A stretch of DNA of 64,000 nucleotides from [Flavobacterium] thermophilum (GCA_900450595.1 UGGS01000001.1:2170001-2234000); one strand, 5' to 3'. Positions 49,847 to 58,593 are shown, counted from the stretch's first letter. The notes: generated by a model not told the origin, from the letters alone. Made by a program: numbers and translations.

Positions 49847-49921
49847 TTACTCCTCTTTGGGCAAATCAATGAGCATGAACTGCGCTCCTTCGTTCGTCAC
49901 CAAGCGAAGCGCCGGCGTGTC
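49847..49921 (-). pseudogene. 3' part of a small gene split by IS200/IS605
   Basis: The frame DTPALRLVTNEGAQFMLI and onward ends DLPKEE at 49847, followed by the terminator at 49735-49780. Its left edge is the IS right end at about 49922. The matching 5' part (MIRIDRAS, with AAGGAG) lies at 52092-52115. If the IS ends at TTCA, joining the parts gives an in-frame protein of about 33 residues. I do not recognise the family. Confidence 0.5.
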
Positions 49922-50083
49922 CCTGAACCTCCCGATGGCTAAAGCCACGGGGTTCTTGTGTACTATAGAGCTTCTTCCATACCTTCGCATGGACACTGAC
50001 TCTAATTCCACAAGACTTTCATGGGCAAACACCTTACTGGTGCTTATCGCCCTGTGCGCCCGATTCAAGACGCTTTTTATCAT

Positions 50084-51550
50084 TTAAATTCCCATACTAC
50101 TTACGACACATGAATGAAGATGAAGTCGTTTGATTTCTTCATCATGCAGTCGAATAAATTGATCCCATCTCTCTAAACATTTTTGTCTATCTATTTCTTT
50201 TCGATTGTCTTTCACATTCATGATTAAAAATGCGCTGTATAAATCTCGTTGCACTCTGCGTCCGTCTACTTCGTGCCATCGTTGGGAAAGTGTTTTCTTG
50301 TTGTACTCATCGTTTTGGTGGTCGTATTGACTTGCCTTGACGCGAAATGTGTCGATGTATTGAAGGGAATAGCCTTCATATTGCAGTTTTTGATTCAGTA
50401 TGTTTAAAAACAAACTTGGTGCACGATTCGCAATACTTTTTCCAAATCGTTTTTTCTTTTTGTATTTTCCGTTGGCATCGACTTTTGTTTCTTTTGCCTT
50501 TGCTTGAAGTGCTCTGAAATTCATTTTTTCTACTTGGATATGATGACCTAATGCGATGATCCAATTGGCAAGCCGTTGATGATCTTGTTTCCGTTTATCT
50601 GCCATTTTTCTTTGTAATTCTGCTAACTGATTTCTCGTTTTGAGATAATTTTTACTCCAAACCCATTTTTCCTTGTTGTCTTTTTTTATTGTCCCATCTT
50701 CATTGTATTTGTGCGGATTATTCGCCCGTCTTTGACGATCCAATTTTCGTTGAAGAACTCGCTTTTGCTTTTCTATGTTTTCGACACTCGGCGCAAGAAT
50801 AAGCAACTTGACATTATTCATCGAGCAAATAGCGACGGTTTGTGTTCCTATGTCGATACCAACATCGCCTCGCCCTATTGGATGTTTTATTTCTCCTGTT
50901 TGGCGGTTTATTTTCTTTGGTGGCACACCTTCAAGAGTGAGTTGAAGAAAATACTTGATTTTTCCTCTAATTCGTCTACGGACGATGCGACAATATTTTA
51001 TACGGTCTTGTAGAGCCAGATGTGTATATATGTCGTTTGGGTGAATTATAACAGGAATAGATAAACCATTCCAAAGCAAATGTTTGTTTTTGAAACGGAT
51101 GCCTGCGCTATTTGTTTTTCCTTCTAATGAATCCATATCGTTGTATTTCTTAAAAGACACTTTTTTTGCATTACCAAAGATGAGTTCTTCCATTGCCATC
51201 CATGCTCTCGTAGCGATTTTTTGTGCGGTGTGTGAGTCGATGTGTTTCTTGAAATGGTGTTGCATTGGCTTAACAAAATCGTGCATAGCGTATTCATTGA
51301 TTCCGTACTGACGATATAACTCATTTAGCAAGTTGTTTCTTTCTTTTGATTTTGGTTGTTGGGCTAGATGACGATACTGCTTATCATGTTGTAGTTTTTT
51401 ATGCCGTTTCAACAATTCGCCCAAACAAGCGTTGTATATTTTTCTGCCAATTTCAAAACGTTTCTCTAATATGTACGCCTGCCATAGTTCTGTTTTGAGT
51501 TTCAACGTCAGCACATAACTTTTGGTTTTTGTTTTCGCCAACGACACCAC
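50084..51550 (-). CDS. tnpB: TnpB RNA-guided nuclease homologue lacking the zinc finger
   Basis: TnpB is an OmegaRNA-guided DNA nuclease that preserves IS605 elements and is the ancestor of Cas12. The 488-residue protein keeps the RuvC residues D233 (GIDIGTQTV), E341 (VEKMNFRAL) and D436 (VQRDLYSAFL). The four-cysteine zinc ribbon normally between the second and third RuvC motifs is absent: residues 407-430 read SQYDHQNDEYNKKTLSQRWH and onward without Cys. It lies 5 nt after tnpA. The OmegaRNA would be expected from the 3' end of this gene through the right end near 49925. Confidence 0.9.
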   Translation of the reverse strand: MVSLAKTKTKSYVLTLKLKTELWQAYILEKRFEIGRKIYNACLGELLKRHKKLQHDKQYRHLAQQPKSKERNNLLNELYRQYGINEYAMHDFVKPMQHHFKKHIDSHTAQKIATRAWMAMEELIFGNAKKVSFKKYNDMDSLEGKTNSAGIRFKNKHLLWNGLSIPVIIHPNDIYTHLALQDRIKYCRIVRRRIRGKIKYFLQLTLEGVPPKKINRQTGEIKHPIGRGDVGIDIGTQTVAICSMNNVKLLILAPSVENIEKQKRVLQRKLDRQRRANNPHKYNEDGTIKKDNKEKWVWSKNYLKTRNQLAELQRKMADKRKQDHQRLANWIIALGHHIQVEKMNFRALQAKAKETKVDANGKYKKKKRFGKSIANRAPSLFLNILNQKLQYEGYSLQYIDTFRVKASQYDHQNDEYNKKTLSQRWHEVDGRRVQRDLYSAFLIMNVKDNRKEIDRQKCLERWDQFIRLHDEEIKRLHLHSCVVSSMGI

Positions 51551-51555
51551 TTCCT

Positions 51556-51963
51556 TTATACGTTCTTTTGATTTTCGATGTATTGTTTAACCGCTTCTTC
51601 TGAAATATAGCCGACAGTACAACAAAAATAACTTCGTGTCCATAGCGATGGTAGTCTGCTTTTTAACGAAGGATATTTCTCCCTTAATATTCGACTGCTT
51701 TTCCCTTTAAACGCTTGTATAATTTTGTGCAAATGTTGACGAGGGTCAAAAGAAATGAACAAATGAACATGATCAGGCATAATTTCCATTGCTTTGATTT
51801 GTACATCATGTTCTTTGGCAACTTCTTCAAAAATTTTTTTTAAATCTCGTTCAATATCTCCAACTAACACTTTTCTACGGTATTTTGGACAAAACACAAT
51901 ATGATATTGATTGAGATAAACAATCCCTTTTTTATGGGTGTATTTTTCGTTTTCCAAAAACAA
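51556..51963 (-). CDS. tnpA: IS200/IS605 Y1 transposase TnpA
   Basis: This 135-residue HUH single-strand transposase has the HUH pair in PDHVHLFI (H65, H67) and the catalytic Tyr at Y128 in AVKQYIENQ. It cuts and joins single-stranded IS ends. It is upstream of tnpB in the same orientation. The frame is complete, so the element may be mobile. Confidence 0.95.
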   Translation of the reverse strand: MFLENEKYTHKKGIVYLNQYHIVFCPKYRRKVLVGDIERDLKKIFEEVAKEHDVQIKAMEIMPDHVHLFISFDPRQHLHKIIQAFKGKSSRILREKYPSLKSRLPSLWTRSYFCCTVGYISEEAVKQYIENQKNV

Positions 51964-52091
51964 TCACCTCTATACTAAATATACCATTAACAATAGATAA
52001 AATAAACACATCTAATAAATTTATCAAAAAAATACGCAATTCATCCCCTTGTCTAAAGACAGGGGCTTTCTTGCGCTTCCCCCGTAATAAC

Positions 52092-52115
52092 GGGATGAAG
52101 CCCGGTCGATGCGGA
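52092..52115 (-). pseudogene. 5' part of a small gene split by IS200/IS605
   Basis: ATGATCCGCATCGACCGG opens a frame MIRIDRAS with an AAGGAG ribosome site, and then runs into the IS left end. See the 3' part at 49847-49921. It lies about 155 nt downstream of the promoter at 52290-52318. Confidence 0.5.
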
Positions 52116-52272
52116 TCATCTTTTCCACTCCTTCATTGCAAGAAATGATCGTCCATCAAGCGCTTGCTGTTCTGAGCCAGCAAGCGCCATCACCACCACG
52201 GCCTACGATATTGATTCCCGTTTTGCGTTGTCTCATCCCCGTTGGGCGCAACCATTTCTCTTTATTCAATAA

Positions 52273-52288
52273 ATCTCGAATTCGAGAT
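52273..52288. promoter_or_regulatory. MhqR-like operator palindrome
   Basis: ATCTCGAATTCGAGAT is a perfect 16-bp palindrome, matching the B. subtilis MhqR (MarR-family, quinone-sensing) site as I recall it. It directly follows the -10 of the promoter at 52290-52318, where a repressor would block initiation. Confidence 0.75.
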
Positions 52289-52289
52289 A

Positions 52290-52318
52290 ATTATATAAAA
52301 CCCGCCTTCGCTTGTCAA
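52290..52318 (-). promoter_or_regulatory. Consensus sigma-A promoter of the IS-split small gene
   Basis: Minus strand: perfect -35 TTGACA (52313-52318), 17-nt spacer, perfect -10 TATAAT (52290-52295). So strong a promoter behind an operator suggests a tightly repressed gene. Confidence 0.85.
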
Positions 52319-52352
52319 TCGGGAAACAGGCGACAAAACCGTTGAGCAGACA

Positions 52353-52398
52353 AACAGCTGCCCCCACTAGCCGGGAACCCGGCTAATGAGAGCAGCTT
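52353..52398 (-). terminator. Hairpin downstream of merR
   Basis: Outer AGCTGC/GCAGCT and inner TAGCCGGG/CCCGGCTA form a long stem after merR; the T run is weak (TGTTTGT) on the minus strand. Confidence 0.6.
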
Positions 52399-52518
52399 TA
52401 TTTTAATTGGGGCTTCCCGCCGCCTATTTCCTGACCCCCGTTGCCGCGACGCCCCAGGGAATGGCCCATGTGTTTCCTATGGCGCTGCCGAAAGCTGCCG
52501 GCGCCTCCCATCGCCCGT

Positions 52519-52989
52519 TTATTTCCATCGTTCATTTGGGACAATATCCCGCATCCAAAACCACATATCATCGACCTTGCTGAAATATGCCCCTTCGAGC
52601 AATAAGTCAATAATCGGGCAGTTGTAGAGATTCTCCTCATGGGGGCAACATGCCTTCAGCTCAAGGAGCATCGCCTCCATTTTCATTAAGTCCTGAATCT
52701 TCTCCTTGATCTCCTTGATTTTCTGCTCGACAAATTGGTACATATCTTTGCATCGGTCGCGATCCCGATCGACAACGCCAAGCAGTTTATCAATCTCTGC
52801 CAAGGTGAACCCGAGCGCTTGCAACCGCTTAATAAACTGGATGCGCCTGACGGTTTCCTCCGTATACAGACGGTATCCGCCTTCCGTCCGCTCGGTTTCG
52901 GGAATGAGCCCCTTCCGTTCGTAGTACCGAATGGTTTCTTTGTTGACATGGCATCTTTCTGCCAGCTCCCCGATGCGGTAATGTTTCAC
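52519..52989 (-). CDS. merR: Mercury-responsive MerR regulator
   Basis: MerR activates mer promoters by twisting the over-long spacer when Hg(II) binds. The 156-residue product has the MerR HTH (RIGELAERCHVNKETIRYYERKGLIPETERTEGGYR) and the three Hg ligands C80, C115 (in KACCP) and C124 (YNCPII). It is longer than the usual 130 residues, with about 20 extra at the C terminus. It lies downstream of merA in the same orientation and has its own promoter and operator at 53018-53038. Confidence 0.93.
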   Translation of the reverse strand: MKHYRIGELAERCHVNKETIRYYERKGLIPETERTEGGYRLYTEETVRRIQFIKRLQALGFTLAEIDKLLGVVDRDRDRCKDMYQFVEQKIKEIKEKIQDLMKMEAMLLELKACCPHEENLYNCPIIDLLLEGAYFSKVDDMWFWMRDIVPNERWK

Positions 52990-53017
52990 ATAACCACCTC
53001 ACCCAAAAGGATCACCG

Positions 53018-53038
53018 TGCACGATCGTACAGGGTCAA
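53018..53038 (-). promoter_or_regulatory. MerR operator and -35 of merR
   Basis: Minus strand: -35 TTGACC (53033-53038), then TGTACGATCGTGCA (53018-53031), close to the dyad at the main mer promoter. A good -10 is not visible. Confidence 0.65.
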
Positions 53039-53087
53039 GGAAATAGGAACGTTGCGCCGACATTTCGTTATGAATCGGGAAGCGCCC

Positions 53088-53187
53088 GGTCAAACGGATC
53101 GCTTCTTATTCCGCTTCATTGCAACCGCAATGAGTTCCAGCCCCTTCATAACGGTCCGCGAAGCGGCGGCCCAATTCGAAGGCCTCA
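53088..53187 (-). CDS. Possible small protein overlapping the merA stop
   Basis: An ATG overlaps the merA TGA (ATGA) and opens a 32-codon frame, [16 protein letters not shown] and onward, rich in Lys/Arg at its end. The coupling arrangement is suggestive, but there is no family match and no independent ribosome site, so this may be chance. Confidence 0.25.
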
Positions 53188-54825
53188 TCCCGCACAGCAC
53201 GATAACTTCGAAACATCTTGGTCAAACGTCAGCGCCGCTAATTTCAGCCCCTCCGCCATCGTTAAATACGGAGCCAACGTGCTGCGAAGGTCGTCAATCG
53301 TTAATCCGAATTGAATCGCCAACGTGGCGGCATAAATGACATCACCGGCATTGTCCGCCACAACATGGGCGCCTAACAGCTTGCCCGTGCGCGCCTCAGC
53401 CACGAGTTTAAACACTCCTGTCGTGTCCCGGTTGACGATCGCGCGCGGCACCGCCTCAAGCGGCAAGACAGACGCTTTCACGTCATACCCTTTTTCTTTC
53501 GCCTGTTGCTCAGTCAACCCGACGGTGGCGATGGCCGGATGGGTGAACGTCACCGCCGGAACAACGGCCGTATCCCAGCGCTTGTTCAGTCCGCCGACGG
53601 CATTGGCTGCGGCAACGGCGCCTTGATAGGCTGCGACATAGACAAACTGCGGGCCAAGCGTGACATCGCCTGCCGCATAAATGTACGGGTTCGTCGTTCG
53701 CCCGTATTCGTCAATCAAAATCTCCCCGCGCGCCCCGACGTCCACACCGGCTGCCGGCAAGTTCAACGCGGCTGTATTCGGCGTTCTCCCCGTCGCCACA
53801 AGCAGTTCGTCCGCTTCGATGACCCGGGTGCGCCCGTCTACGTTCACATATACGTTTTTCGTGTTTCCGTTTTGTTCGACCCGTTCAAACGAAGCGCCCG
53901 TGATGACGCGGATGCCTTGTTCCGCGAGCGCCTCTGCCACCGCTTCGGAAATTTCCGGGTCATACGCTTTCAAGAGGCGCGGGCTCCGCTGCATCAATGT
54001 CACCTCGGAGCCAAGATGGTGGAACAGCTGCCCCAACTCCATCCCGATGTAACCGGCGCCGATGACAGCAAGCCGCTTCGGCACCTTTTTCAGCTCAAGC
54101 AGCGTCGTGCTTGTCAAGTAATCGACATCATGGAGCCCCGGAATGTCCGGCACGGCCGGGGAAGCACCCGTCGCAATCAAAAACCGTTTCGCCGACAGCG
54201 TTTGGCCGTTGACGTTAATCGTTTGACGTCCGACGAATCGGGCTTCCCCTTGGATGAAATCGAACCCGTACTCCGCGATTAAATCGGCATACTTCGCTTG
54301 GCGAAGCTGTCCGACCAATTCATTTTTTTGCTTCACTAACGGCGCCAAGTCAACCGGACCGGCAGAGGTATGCAGGCCAAAAAACGGATGATTGCGCGCC
54401 AACGCATTGATTTCCCCAGCCCGAAGCAACGTCTTTGACGGCACGCAGCCGATATTGACGCACGTCCCCCCGACCGTGCCGCGTTCGACCATGGCTACTT
54501 TCGCCCCGTATTTCACCGCTTCGATCGCCGAGGAAAACGCGGCCCCGCCGGAACCGATGACGATGTAATCATACTCTCCCCCGCCATCGAAGGAAGGGGT
54601 GGCTGGCACGGTGATCTCCTCGATATCCCCCGGCTCGTAATGAGCGTTTCGGACCGCTTGTTTCGCCAGGCCAATATCCGTGCCATCAGGAAGCGCGAAT
54701 ACCGCTTCACCGCGCCGGAAGCTGACGTCAATCTGCTTGGCCCCAATCGCCTCCAGCGCTGCAGTGACATGTTGTTCACAACCGGTGCATGTCATGCCTT
54801 GTACATTCATTCGGTACGTTTTCAT
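53185..54825 (-). CDS. merA: Mercuric reductase
   Basis: MerA reduces Hg(II) to volatile Hg(0) with NADPH in the cytosol. The 546-residue product has an N-terminal heavy-metal domain (GMTCTGC, C13/C16), the FAD site [11 protein letters not shown], the redox pair C122/C127 in [13 protein letters not shown], the NADPH domain ([12 protein letters not shown]) and the C-terminal Cys pair C543/C544 that delivers Hg. The start at 54825 (MKTYRMNV) is chosen over 54837 by alignment. All catalytic cysteines are present. Confidence 0.97.
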   Translation of the reverse strand: MKTYRMNVQGMTCTGCEQHVTAALEAIGAKQIDVSFRRGEAVFALPDGTDIGLAKQAVRNAHYEPGDIEEITVPATPSFDGGGEYDYIVIGSGGAAFSSAIEAVKYGAKVAMVERGTVGGTCVNIGCVPSKTLLRAGEINALARNHPFFGLHTSAGPVDLAPLVKQKNELVGQLRQAKYADLIAEYGFDFIQGEARFVGRQTINVNGQTLSAKRFLIATGASPAVPDIPGLHDVDYLTSTTLLELKKVPKRLAVIGAGYIGMELGQLFHHLGSEVTLMQRSPRLLKAYDPEISEAVAEALAEQGIRVITGASFERVEQNGNTKNVYVNVDGRTRVIEADELLVATGRTPNTAALNLPAAGVDVGARGEILIDEYGRTTNPYIYAAGDVTLGPQFVYVAAYQGAVAAANAVGGLNKRWDTAVVPAVTFTHPAIATVGLTEQQAKEKGYDVKASVLPLEAVPRAIVNRDTTGVFKLVAEARTGKLLGAHVVADNAGDVIYAATLAIQFGLTIDDLRSTLAPYLTMAEGLKLAALTFDQDVSKLSCCAG

Positions 54826-54907
54826 GGTCACAAACACTCCTTAATGAAAAGTGGTCTTTCCTAGTTTTGAGCAAAAAGGCGGCTCCTACCACAAAAAAAC
54901 ACGAACG

Positions 54908-55183
54908 TCACTCCTGCCTGAACGGAGCACAGCACGCCTCATCGCCGTTTCCCGTTTTCCCCGGGGAGCAGCCGGCCGTTTCGCCTGACGGTTTTGGCTT
55001 TCGCCTGTAAAATATCATTGTCAGTGAAACGAAACATAACACCGTCAAAAGACCAACAGCAAGACTTTGGTGCCGGGTCAAATACGCACCGGCCGATGTT
55101 CCGGCCAACAGCGGCAGAACAAGCGCCAAATGGCACGGGCAGCTGAGCAGCGCCAGCACCGCCCAAAACGATGGTTTGACCAT
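54908..55183 (-). CDS. merE: MerE-like mercury transporter
   Basis: This 91-residue membrane protein has two hydrophobic helices and the LSCPCHLALVLPLLAGTSAGAYL motif, closely resembling MerE (LTCPCHLP...LAGTTAGAF). C15 and C17 would bind Hg(II). A Cys-containing tail (GCSPGKTG, ACCAPF) follows. It probably imports Hg(II) or organomercurials for MerA. It is the first gene after the mer promoter; no merT or merP is present. Confidence 0.82.
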   Translation of the reverse strand: MVKPSFWAVLALLSCPCHLALVLPLLAGTSAGAYLTRHQSLAVGLLTVLCFVSLTMIFYRRKPKPSGETAGCSPGKTGNGDEACCAPFRQE

Positions 55184-55236
55184 TTCGTCCGTTCCCCCTC
55201 CTCACCATGACGAAACGTTTCTCCTCGTTGTTTCCC

Positions 55237-55268
55237 ATTATAAACGGTGTACTACGGTACAGAGTCAA
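55237..55268 (-). promoter_or_regulatory. mer operon promoter with MerR operator
   Basis: Minus strand: -35 TTGACT (55263-55268), an over-long 20-nt spacer containing the dyad TGTAC-CGTA-GTACA (55248-55261), and -10 TATAAT (55237-55242). The extended spacer with an internal dyad is the hallmark of MerR-activated promoters. Confidence 0.88.
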
Positions 55269-55478
55269 GAGAAAGGAAAACGGACGAAGAGGACAAGGCA
55301 GTTTCAATGGCCGCCCCCCCGCCCGGAAGACTGTTGATTTCATGAGAAGCCTGCCCAACACGCGCCTTTCTCAAGTTGAGAAGCCTGTTAAAACCCGATT
55401 CTTTATGGCGGCTGCCAATACCTGTTGAAGGAAAATGGCCGTTTTTCACCGGCAGTCGACACGAACGAATGACAAAAA

Positions 55479-55520
55479 AATACGCAGCTTGTCCGCCTCA
55501 TAGACAGACAAGTTGCGTAT
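55479..55520 (-). terminator. Terminator of the M23 hydrolase gene
   Basis: TACGCAACTTGTC/GACAAGCTGCGTA stem followed by TTTTTTTG on the minus strand. Confidence 0.8.
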
Positions 55521-55528
55521 AGCAGAAT

Positions 55529-56827
55529 TTAGAAAGCGATGTAATTACGCGGATCGACCGCATTCGTTTTTCCTGGGTTCCAGCTACCGCGATGCAGTTC
55601 AAAATGAAGGTGCGGACCGGTCGAATTCCCGGTATTGCCCATATAGCCGATCACTTGCCCTTTGCGGACGCGCTGTCCTTCCCCGGCCAGACGCGCCTCG
55701 AGGTGGGCGTAGACGGTTGTGTACGTTTGTCCGTTGATGACATGGCTGACGAAAATGACGTTGCCGTAGCTGCTAGAATAGTAGGAGCGGAACACAATGC
55801 CGTCCGCTGCCGCGACAACCGGCACAACAGGAGCTCGCTTGCCAATGTCGACCCCGGGATGGAAGTCCGTGCCACCAAACCGGTAGCCAAAGCCCGAGTT
55901 GATCGGACCGTTGGCTGGACGGGTGAAGGCCCCGCTCGACACAGGCGGTGTGCTGCCGCCCGATGGCGCTTCTTCTGATGACGATCCTCCATCGTTTGGC
56001 GCGGTATATGTACGTCCCCTCTGTTTCGCTTCTTCTTCCGCCCGTTTTTGCCGTTCGAGTTCGGCAAGCTGCTCTTTCACCGCCGCTTCTTGTTTGGCGA
56101 TCAGTTCTTTTTCTTCTTCAAGCGCCATCTTATGATCATGCTCTTCTTCCTCTTTTTGCTTCAAATCAGCCATCAGGCGATTTTTTTGTTCCAACTGGCC
56201 AGCCAGTTCAGCCTGCAGCTGCTTCAATTCTTGCAAATCCGCTTGCAGCTTGTTCCGCTTTTCGGTCAATTCTGTTTCCTTTTTTTCTTTCAGCGCTTTG
56301 TCCGCTTCCTGTTCACGAATGATTTGCTGGTCCGCTTCCATAATCGTGGTGACGGCGCTCATCCGGTCGATGAAGTCGCTGAAGCTTTGGGCGCCGAGCA
56401 ACACTTCCAAGTAGCTGATCGCTCCGCCGCTTTCCTGCAAGGAACGAAGCCGCTCCTTCAAAATTTCATTCCGCTTTTCAATCCGTTCTTGAATTTCGGC
56501 AATTTCTTGTTTCAATTGGTCAATGGCTTGCTCCGTTTGGTCAATATCTGCGCTGACGTTGCGGATTTTGCCGCTCGTTTCGTCAATCGCCACGTTGAGT
56601 TTTTGAATGTCATTGGCAACTTGGCGCTGTTGCGAGCGAAGCGATTCGATCGTTTTTTGCGCCTCATTGATTTTTTGCTCGACATCGGACCGCTTCGAAC
56701 GAAGCGCGTCGATCTCGCCCCGCTTTTGTTCGATATCACGAGTGCTGACGGCGTCCGCCGCCGGCGGGAGAATGCCCAGCCCAAGCGCCCCGGCAACAGC
56801 GAGCGCCAACATGCGTTTCTTTTTCAT
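55529..56827 (-). CDS. EnvC-like murein hydrolase/activator (coiled coil plus LytM/M23)
   Basis: The 432-residue secreted protein has a signal peptide (KRMLALAVAGALGLGILPPAADA), a long coiled coil (about residues 28-265), a Ser/Gly/Pro linker (about 270-300) and an M23 domain (about 315-432) with HPGVDIG and HLHFELH, so the Zn ligands are intact. It is directly downstream of ftsEX. FtsEX in B. subtilis activates the coiled-coil hydrolase CwlO, and in E. coli EnvC; this protein is probably the FtsEX-controlled partner (inference). ATG at 56827. Confidence 0.9.
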   Translation of the reverse strand: MKKKRMLALAVAGALGLGILPPAADAVSTRDIEQKRGEIDALRSKRSDVEQKINEAQKTIESLRSQQRQVANDIQKLNVAIDETSGKIRNVSADIDQTEQAIDQLKQEIAEIQERIEKRNEILKERLRSLQESGGAISYLEVLLGAQSFSDFIDRMSAVTTIMEADQQIIREQEADKALKEKKETELTEKRNKLQADLQELKQLQAELAGQLEQKNRLMADLKQKEEEEHDHKMALEEEKELIAKQEAAVKEQLAELERQKRAEEEAKQRGRTYTAPNDGGSSSEEAPSGGSTPPVSSGAFTRPANGPINSGFGYRFGGTDFHPGVDIGKRAPVVPVVAAADGIVFRSYYSSSYGNVIFVSHVINGQTYTTVYAHLEARLAGEGQRVRKGQVIGYMGNTGNSTGPHLHFELHRGSWNPGKTNAVDPRNYIAF

Positions 56828-56851
56828 CTTTCCCCTCTCCCTTTCTATCAT

Positions 56852-57745
56852 TTATACTTTTAAAAACTTGCGCACAGACATAACGCTTCCCCAGACGCCG
56901 ATGCCGGCGCCAATCACTAGCAGCAGCCCGCTTAACTGCCACATAAACGGCGAAAACGGAAGAAGTTCAAAAAACGGCAAGGAAACCCACTGTTCATACA
57001 CTTGATACACGTTGTAGTACACGATCGAAAGCGCCGCGATCGGGAAGAGAGCGCCAAGCATTCCAAGCCATAGCCCTTCCAAAAAGAACGGCCAGCGGAT
57101 AAACCCGTTCGTCGCGCCCACGAGCCGCATGATTTCAATCTCGCGGCGGCGGGCGAAAATCGTAATTTTGATCGTGTTGGAAATGAGAAACATCGCCGTA
57201 AACAACAATCCGAGAATGAGCACGAGCCCGACGTTACGCGCCACTTTCAGTGCGTCAAACAGCTTCTCGACCGTCCCTTGGCCATAATTGACTTTATGGA
57301 CGAACGGCAATGTTTCGATTTGTTTGGCGATTTTCACTGTATCTTGCGGATGGGCCGCTTTCACGACGTATACATCGCTTAGTGGGTTGTCCTGTTCAAA
57401 TAAGCGGAACGACGAGCCTTCCTCCCCCATGCTTTTGATCAGCCGCTTCAGCTCTTCGTCCTTTGATGAATAGCGCACTTCCTTCACGTTTGGAATGGCT
57501 TCAATTTGCCGGCGCAAGGCGTCTTTTTGCCGGCTGTCAGCCGTCAGCTCGATATGGACGCGAATTTCGACATCGTTTTCGACTTTCTGGGCGAAATGGT
57601 TGATGTTAAACATGACGACAAAAAAGACACCGACAAGCAACAACGTCACCGTGACGGCGCTCGCGGACGCAAATGTCATCCAACCGTTGCGGCCGAGGCT
57701 TTTCATGCTCTCCCGAACGTGGCGCTTGAACGTATTAAGCGTCAT
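56852..57745 (-). CDS. ftsX: Cell division ABC transporter permease FtsX
   Basis: The 297-residue membrane protein has an N-terminal helix (ASAVTVTLLLVGVFFVVMF), an extracytoplasmic domain (about 50-165) and three C-terminal helices. With FtsE it transmits ATP hydrolysis to periplasmic/wall hydrolases. The ATG at 57745 overlaps ftsE by 11 nt. The coiled-coil M23 protein follows 24 nt downstream. Confidence 0.96.
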   Translation of the reverse strand: MTLNTFKRHVRESMKSLGRNGWMTFASASAVTVTLLLVGVFFVVMFNINHFAQKVENDVEIRVHIELTADSRQKDALRRQIEAIPNVKEVRYSSKDEELKRLIKSMGEEGSSFRLFEQDNPLSDVYVVKAAHPQDTVKIAKQIETLPFVHKVNYGQGTVEKLFDALKVARNVGLVLILGLLFTAMFLISNTIKITIFARRREIEIMRLVGATNGFIRWPFFLEGLWLGMLGALFPIAALSIVYYNVYQVYEQWVSLPFFELLPFSPFMWQLSGLLLVIGAGIGVWGSVMSVRKFLKV

Positions 57746-58421
57746 AACCGTATTCCCCCTTCGCCTCGTCACGGACAATTTTTCCGTTTTCGATGGCGAT
57801 GACGCGCCGCCGGGTCGCATTGACGATCTCTTTGTTGTGGGTCGCCATCACAATCGTCGTTCCCCGGTCATTGATTTTTTCAAACAGCTCCACAATGCCC
57901 CATGAGGTTTCCGGGTCCAAGTTTCCTGTCGGTTCGTCGGCAATCACGATTTTCGGGGAGTTGACGATTGAGCGGGCGATCGAGACGCGCTGCTGTTCGC
58001 CCCCGGACAGTTCGTTCGGGTAAGAGCGGACTTTATGTTTGAGGCCGACTAGGTCGAGTACTTCCATCACTTTTTTGCGGATCGCTTTCGGCGATTCTTC
58101 AATGACTTCCAACGCAAACGCCACATTTTCATAGACATTGAGCTTCGGAAGCAGCTTGAAATCTTGAAACACAACGCCGATATGGCGGCGCAAAAGAGGA
58201 ACTTTGCTGTCTTTCAGCTTGGCAAGGTTGACGCCGTTGACCATAATGGTCCCGCTCGTCGGCTTTTCCTCGCGGTACATCATTTTAATAAACGTCGACT
58301 TCCCAGCTCCGCTGGGCCCAACGACGTAGACGAATTCTCCTTGCTTGATGCGAACGTTGACGCCGTTTAGCGCCACAACGCCGTTTGGATACGTTTTGTA
58401 TACATCTTGCATTTCAATCAT
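57735..58421 (-). CDS. ftsE: Cell division ABC transporter ATPase FtsE
   Basis: This 228-residue ABC ATPase has Walker A GPSGAGKS, signature LSGGEQQRVSIARS and Walker B IVIADEPTGNLDPE. Several in-frame ATG codons occur at the start (58430-58421); the last, MIEMQDVYKTYPNGVV, matches the family. A -10-like TATAAT lies near 58504 on the minus strand. Confidence 0.96.
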   Translation of the reverse strand: MIEMQDVYKTYPNGVVALNGVNVRIKQGEFVYVVGPSGAGKSTFIKMMYREEKPTSGTIMVNGVNLAKLKDSKVPLLRRHIGVVFQDFKLLPKLNVYENVAFALEVIEESPKAIRKKVMEVLDLVGLKHKVRSYPNELSGGEQQRVSIARSIVNSPKIVIADEPTGNLDPETSWGIVELFEKINDRGTTIVMATHNKEIVNATRRRVIAIENGKIVRDEAKGEYGYDA

Positions 58422-58593
58422 CATCATCACCTATTTTCGACTTTCCTGCTGCCATTTCTCGAGCTGTTTCGAATGAATCCCGCAAAATTCCGCAAGGATT
58501 ATTATAACACGATTTTCTATTGTCGAATTTTACATTTATATTTCAAATGGGGAACAATGGAGAAACTAGGACAAAAGACGCAAAAACAGAAAA

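Larger units (their letters stand above)
49922..52095 (-). mobile_element. IS200/IS605-family element with tnpA and tnpB
   Basis: The element encodes a Y1 transposase and a TnpB nuclease in tandem. The left end (minus sense) begins after TTCAT with CCCGTTATTACGGG and the hairpin GCCCCTGTCTTTAGACAAGGGG. The right end has the hairpin CCCCGTGGCTTTAGCCATCGGG and AGGTTCA. TTCAT fits the transposon-adjacent TTCAN motif reported for some Geobacillus elements (from memory). The exact ends are inferred. Confidence 0.8.

Noticed and set aside
49847..50083. 78-codon frame as an intact gene
   Set aside because: Its first two thirds lie within the IS605 right end; only the last 25 codons outside the IS are a credible remnant.
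52398..52640. Small minus-strand frame downstream of merR (Gly/Arg-rich)
   Set aside because: It overlaps the merR 3' end in another frame and the terminator, and has no ribosome site.
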